In this document: piece by piece, positions 62,908-64,000 of the stretch
How positions within the stretch are numbered: position 1 is the first letter of the stretch
Layout: every line of letters begins with the position of its first letter
NCBI RefSeq assembly: GCF_029945925.1
Contig: NZ_JAQSDN010000033.1
Coordinates: forward strand, 124,001 to 188,000
Length of the DNA stretch: 64,000 nt
Direction of reading: 5' to 3'
Source of the DNA: Polaromonas sp.
Lineage (GTDB): Bacteria; Pseudomonadota; Gammaproteobacteria; Burkholderiales; Burkholderiaceae_C
The notes under the pieces: generated by a model
Database searches by the model: none
Told to the model about the DNA's origin: nothing
The model's input: only the letters and a program-made list of their open reading frames with translations
Made by a program: the position numbers and the translations under genes

Positions 62908-64000
62908 ATGAGCGCCGCCGCCCTGATCGGCAGCCTGGCGCCAGCCACCGGCGCGTTGGCGCTGGACACCTACGAACTGAGCATGCGCTTCGGCAGCCTC
63001 ACCGCGCTGGACGCGGTCAGCATGAAAGTGGCGCCGGGTACGGTGCACGCGCTGCTCGGCGAGAACGGCGCCGGCAAAAGCACGCTGGTCAAGTGCGTGG
63101 CGGGCTTCCAGCGGCCCTCCGCCGGCAGCATCCTGATCGACGGCCGCGAGCACGACATTGCCAACCCGGTGGCCGCGCGCGCCCTGGGCATCGGTATGGT
63201 CTATCAGCACTTCACGCTGGCACCGGGCATGACGGTGGCGGAGAACCTGTTGCTGGCCGGCGGCCAGTTGCCAGCGGTGATCAACTGGCGCGCCAAGCGT
63301 GATGAACTCAAGACCTTTCTCGCCCACACGCCCTTCCGCCTGGATCTGGACGCGCGGCCGTCGGAACTGGCGGCAGGCGAAAAGCAGAAGCTCGAGTTGC
63401 TCAAGCAGCTCTACCTCCGGCCGCGCCTGCTGATCCTTGATGAGCCGACCTCGGTGCTCACGCCGCAGGAAGCCGACGAGGTGCTCGGCCATGTGCGCGA
63501 GTTTGCGCGCAGCGGGCTGTGCACGGTGCTCATCATCACGCACAAGTTCCGCGAGGTGATGGCCTATGCCGACGACGTGACCGTGCTGCGCCGCGGCAAG
63601 GCGGTGCACGCCACGTCGGTGGCGGCGACCGATCCGGCGCGGCTGGCGCAGGCCATGGTGGGTGATGCGGCCGCCGCCCGCCCCGAAAGCCTCAGTGCAG
63701 AACAAAATCTGCCTCCAGCCCTTATCCGGCAAGCGCAAGTGGCTCCTGAAATCATAGCAAGTGCGGCCCTGCCCCTGGTCGTGGAAAAACTCTGCGTGAT
63801 GGGGGACCGCGGCACACCCGCCGTGCGCGAGCTGAGCCTGTCGGTGGCTGCCGGCGAGATCCTCGGCATCGCCGGCGTCTCCGGCAACGGCCAGCGCGAA
63901 CTCGTCGAAGCGCTGGTCGGCCAGCGCGGACGCGCCGCGGGCATGGTGCGGGTCAACGGCCAGCCCTACGCGGCCACGCGTGATGAGAACCACCGCCTCA
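62908..64000 (+). CDS. ABC transporter ATP-binding protein, two-domain (BMP/sugar type), truncated by the window end
   Basis: At least 364 residues of a tandem ATPase (about 510 expected); the 3' end lies beyond the window. The first nucleotide-binding domain has Walker A GENGAGKSTL (51-60), Q-loop GMVYQHFTLAPGMTVAENLL, a variant signature SELAAGEKQKLELLKQ and Walker B LLILDEPTSVL. The second domain begins near 290 with the degenerate GVSGNGQREL usual in this class. The linker at about 264-285 is encoded by a family III repeat. GGGAG about 11 bases before the ATG at 62908 sets the start. It should energise the BMP-type importer. Confidence 0.92.
   Translation, partial: MSAAALIGSLAPATGALALDTYELSMRFGSLTALDAVSMKVAPGTVHALLGENGAGKSTLVKCVAGFQRPSAGSILIDGREHDIANPVAARALGIGMVYQHFTLAPGMTVAENLLLAGGQLPAVINWRAKRDELKTFLAHTPFRLDLDARPSELAAGEKQKLELLKQLYLRPRLLILDEPTSVLTPQEADEVLGHVREFARSGLCTVLIITHKFREVMAYADDVTVLRRGKAVHATSVAATDPARLAQAMVGDAAAARPESLSAEQNLPPALIRQAQVAPEIIASAALPLVVEKLCVMGDRGTPAVRELSLSVAAGEILGIAGVSGNGQRELVEALVGQRGRAAGMVRVNGQPYAATRDENHRL
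63700..63760 (-). repeat. Family III repeat embedded in the ABC ATPase gene
   Basis: On the minus strand TTGCTATGATTTCAGGAGCC, then ACTTGCGCTTGCCGGATAAG and GGCTGGAGGCAGATTTTGTT. It is read in frame as an interdomain linker (NLPPALIRQAQVAPEIIAS). Confidence 0.82.

Overview
The window looks like a chromosomal segment of a Burkholderiales betaproteobacterium, most likely Comamonadaceae (Polaromonas/Rhodoferax/Variovorax-like). The basis is high G+C, GC-rich codon use throughout, housekeeping neighbourhoods typical of that group (fba-purC; lplT divergent from alr; ilvE-zinc finger-waaF), and three dispersed repeat families that from memory are abundant in Comamonadaceae. No database was consulted. 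No rRNA, tRNA, CRISPR array, transposase or phage gene was seen.

Layout. 0-5 kb: class II aldolase, purC, and a shortened metH under an S-adenosylhomocysteine (SAH) riboswitch. 5-10 kb: comM, then a nitrogen operon (TorF-type porin, PII protein, AmtB) behind a sigma-54 promoter with NtrC-like sites. 10-20 kb: sugar epimerase, SMP-30 lactonase, glcEF, a LytTR regulator facing an acyltransferase, glutathione peroxidase, two transporters and alr. 20.5-35.8 kb: an accessory stretch holding a RelBE-like toxin-antitoxin pair, a GntR-controlled catabolic cluster of unknown substrate, and a homoprotocatechuate (4-hydroxyphenylacetate) meta-cleavage operon, hpaR-G1-G2-E-D-F-H-I, continuing into three further oxidoreductase/aldolase genes. 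35.8-50.7 kb: mostly core genes (radA, BCCT transporter, ilvE, waaF, two-component system, ampG, M48 protease, Hpt/CheY pair, MFS exporter).

50.7-64 kb, the most interesting part: a one-directional cluster for taking up and dismantling a urea-like nitrogen compound. It encodes allophanate hydrolase (AtzF), an SsuA-type ABC importer, AtzG/AtzE/AtzH-like 1-carboxybiuret hydrolase proteins, a BMP-type ABC importer, a formamidase-like nitrilase-fold amidase and biuret hydrolase (BiuH). Upstream is a perfect TGGCAC-N5-TTGCA sigma-54 promoter, so this cluster and the glnK-amtB operon probably both answer to nitrogen limitation. The ring-opening enzyme (AtzD/TrzD) expected for cyanuric acid is not in the window; the last gene runs off the end.

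A second theme is the three repeat families. I: about 80-100 bp with a CCCCCCGAGGGGGC core. II: about 70-90 bp inverted repeats starting TGTCATTGCGGG. III: about 60 bp, GCTAT...ATAGCTGCTTGCGCCCGT...AAGGGCT. Many copies lie inside or across gene ends. They add in-frame residues (AtzF, GlcE, an ABC ATPase), replace carboxy termini and stop codons (HpaG1, GlcF, AtzG, AtzE, AmpG), or supply the only start codon (WaaF).
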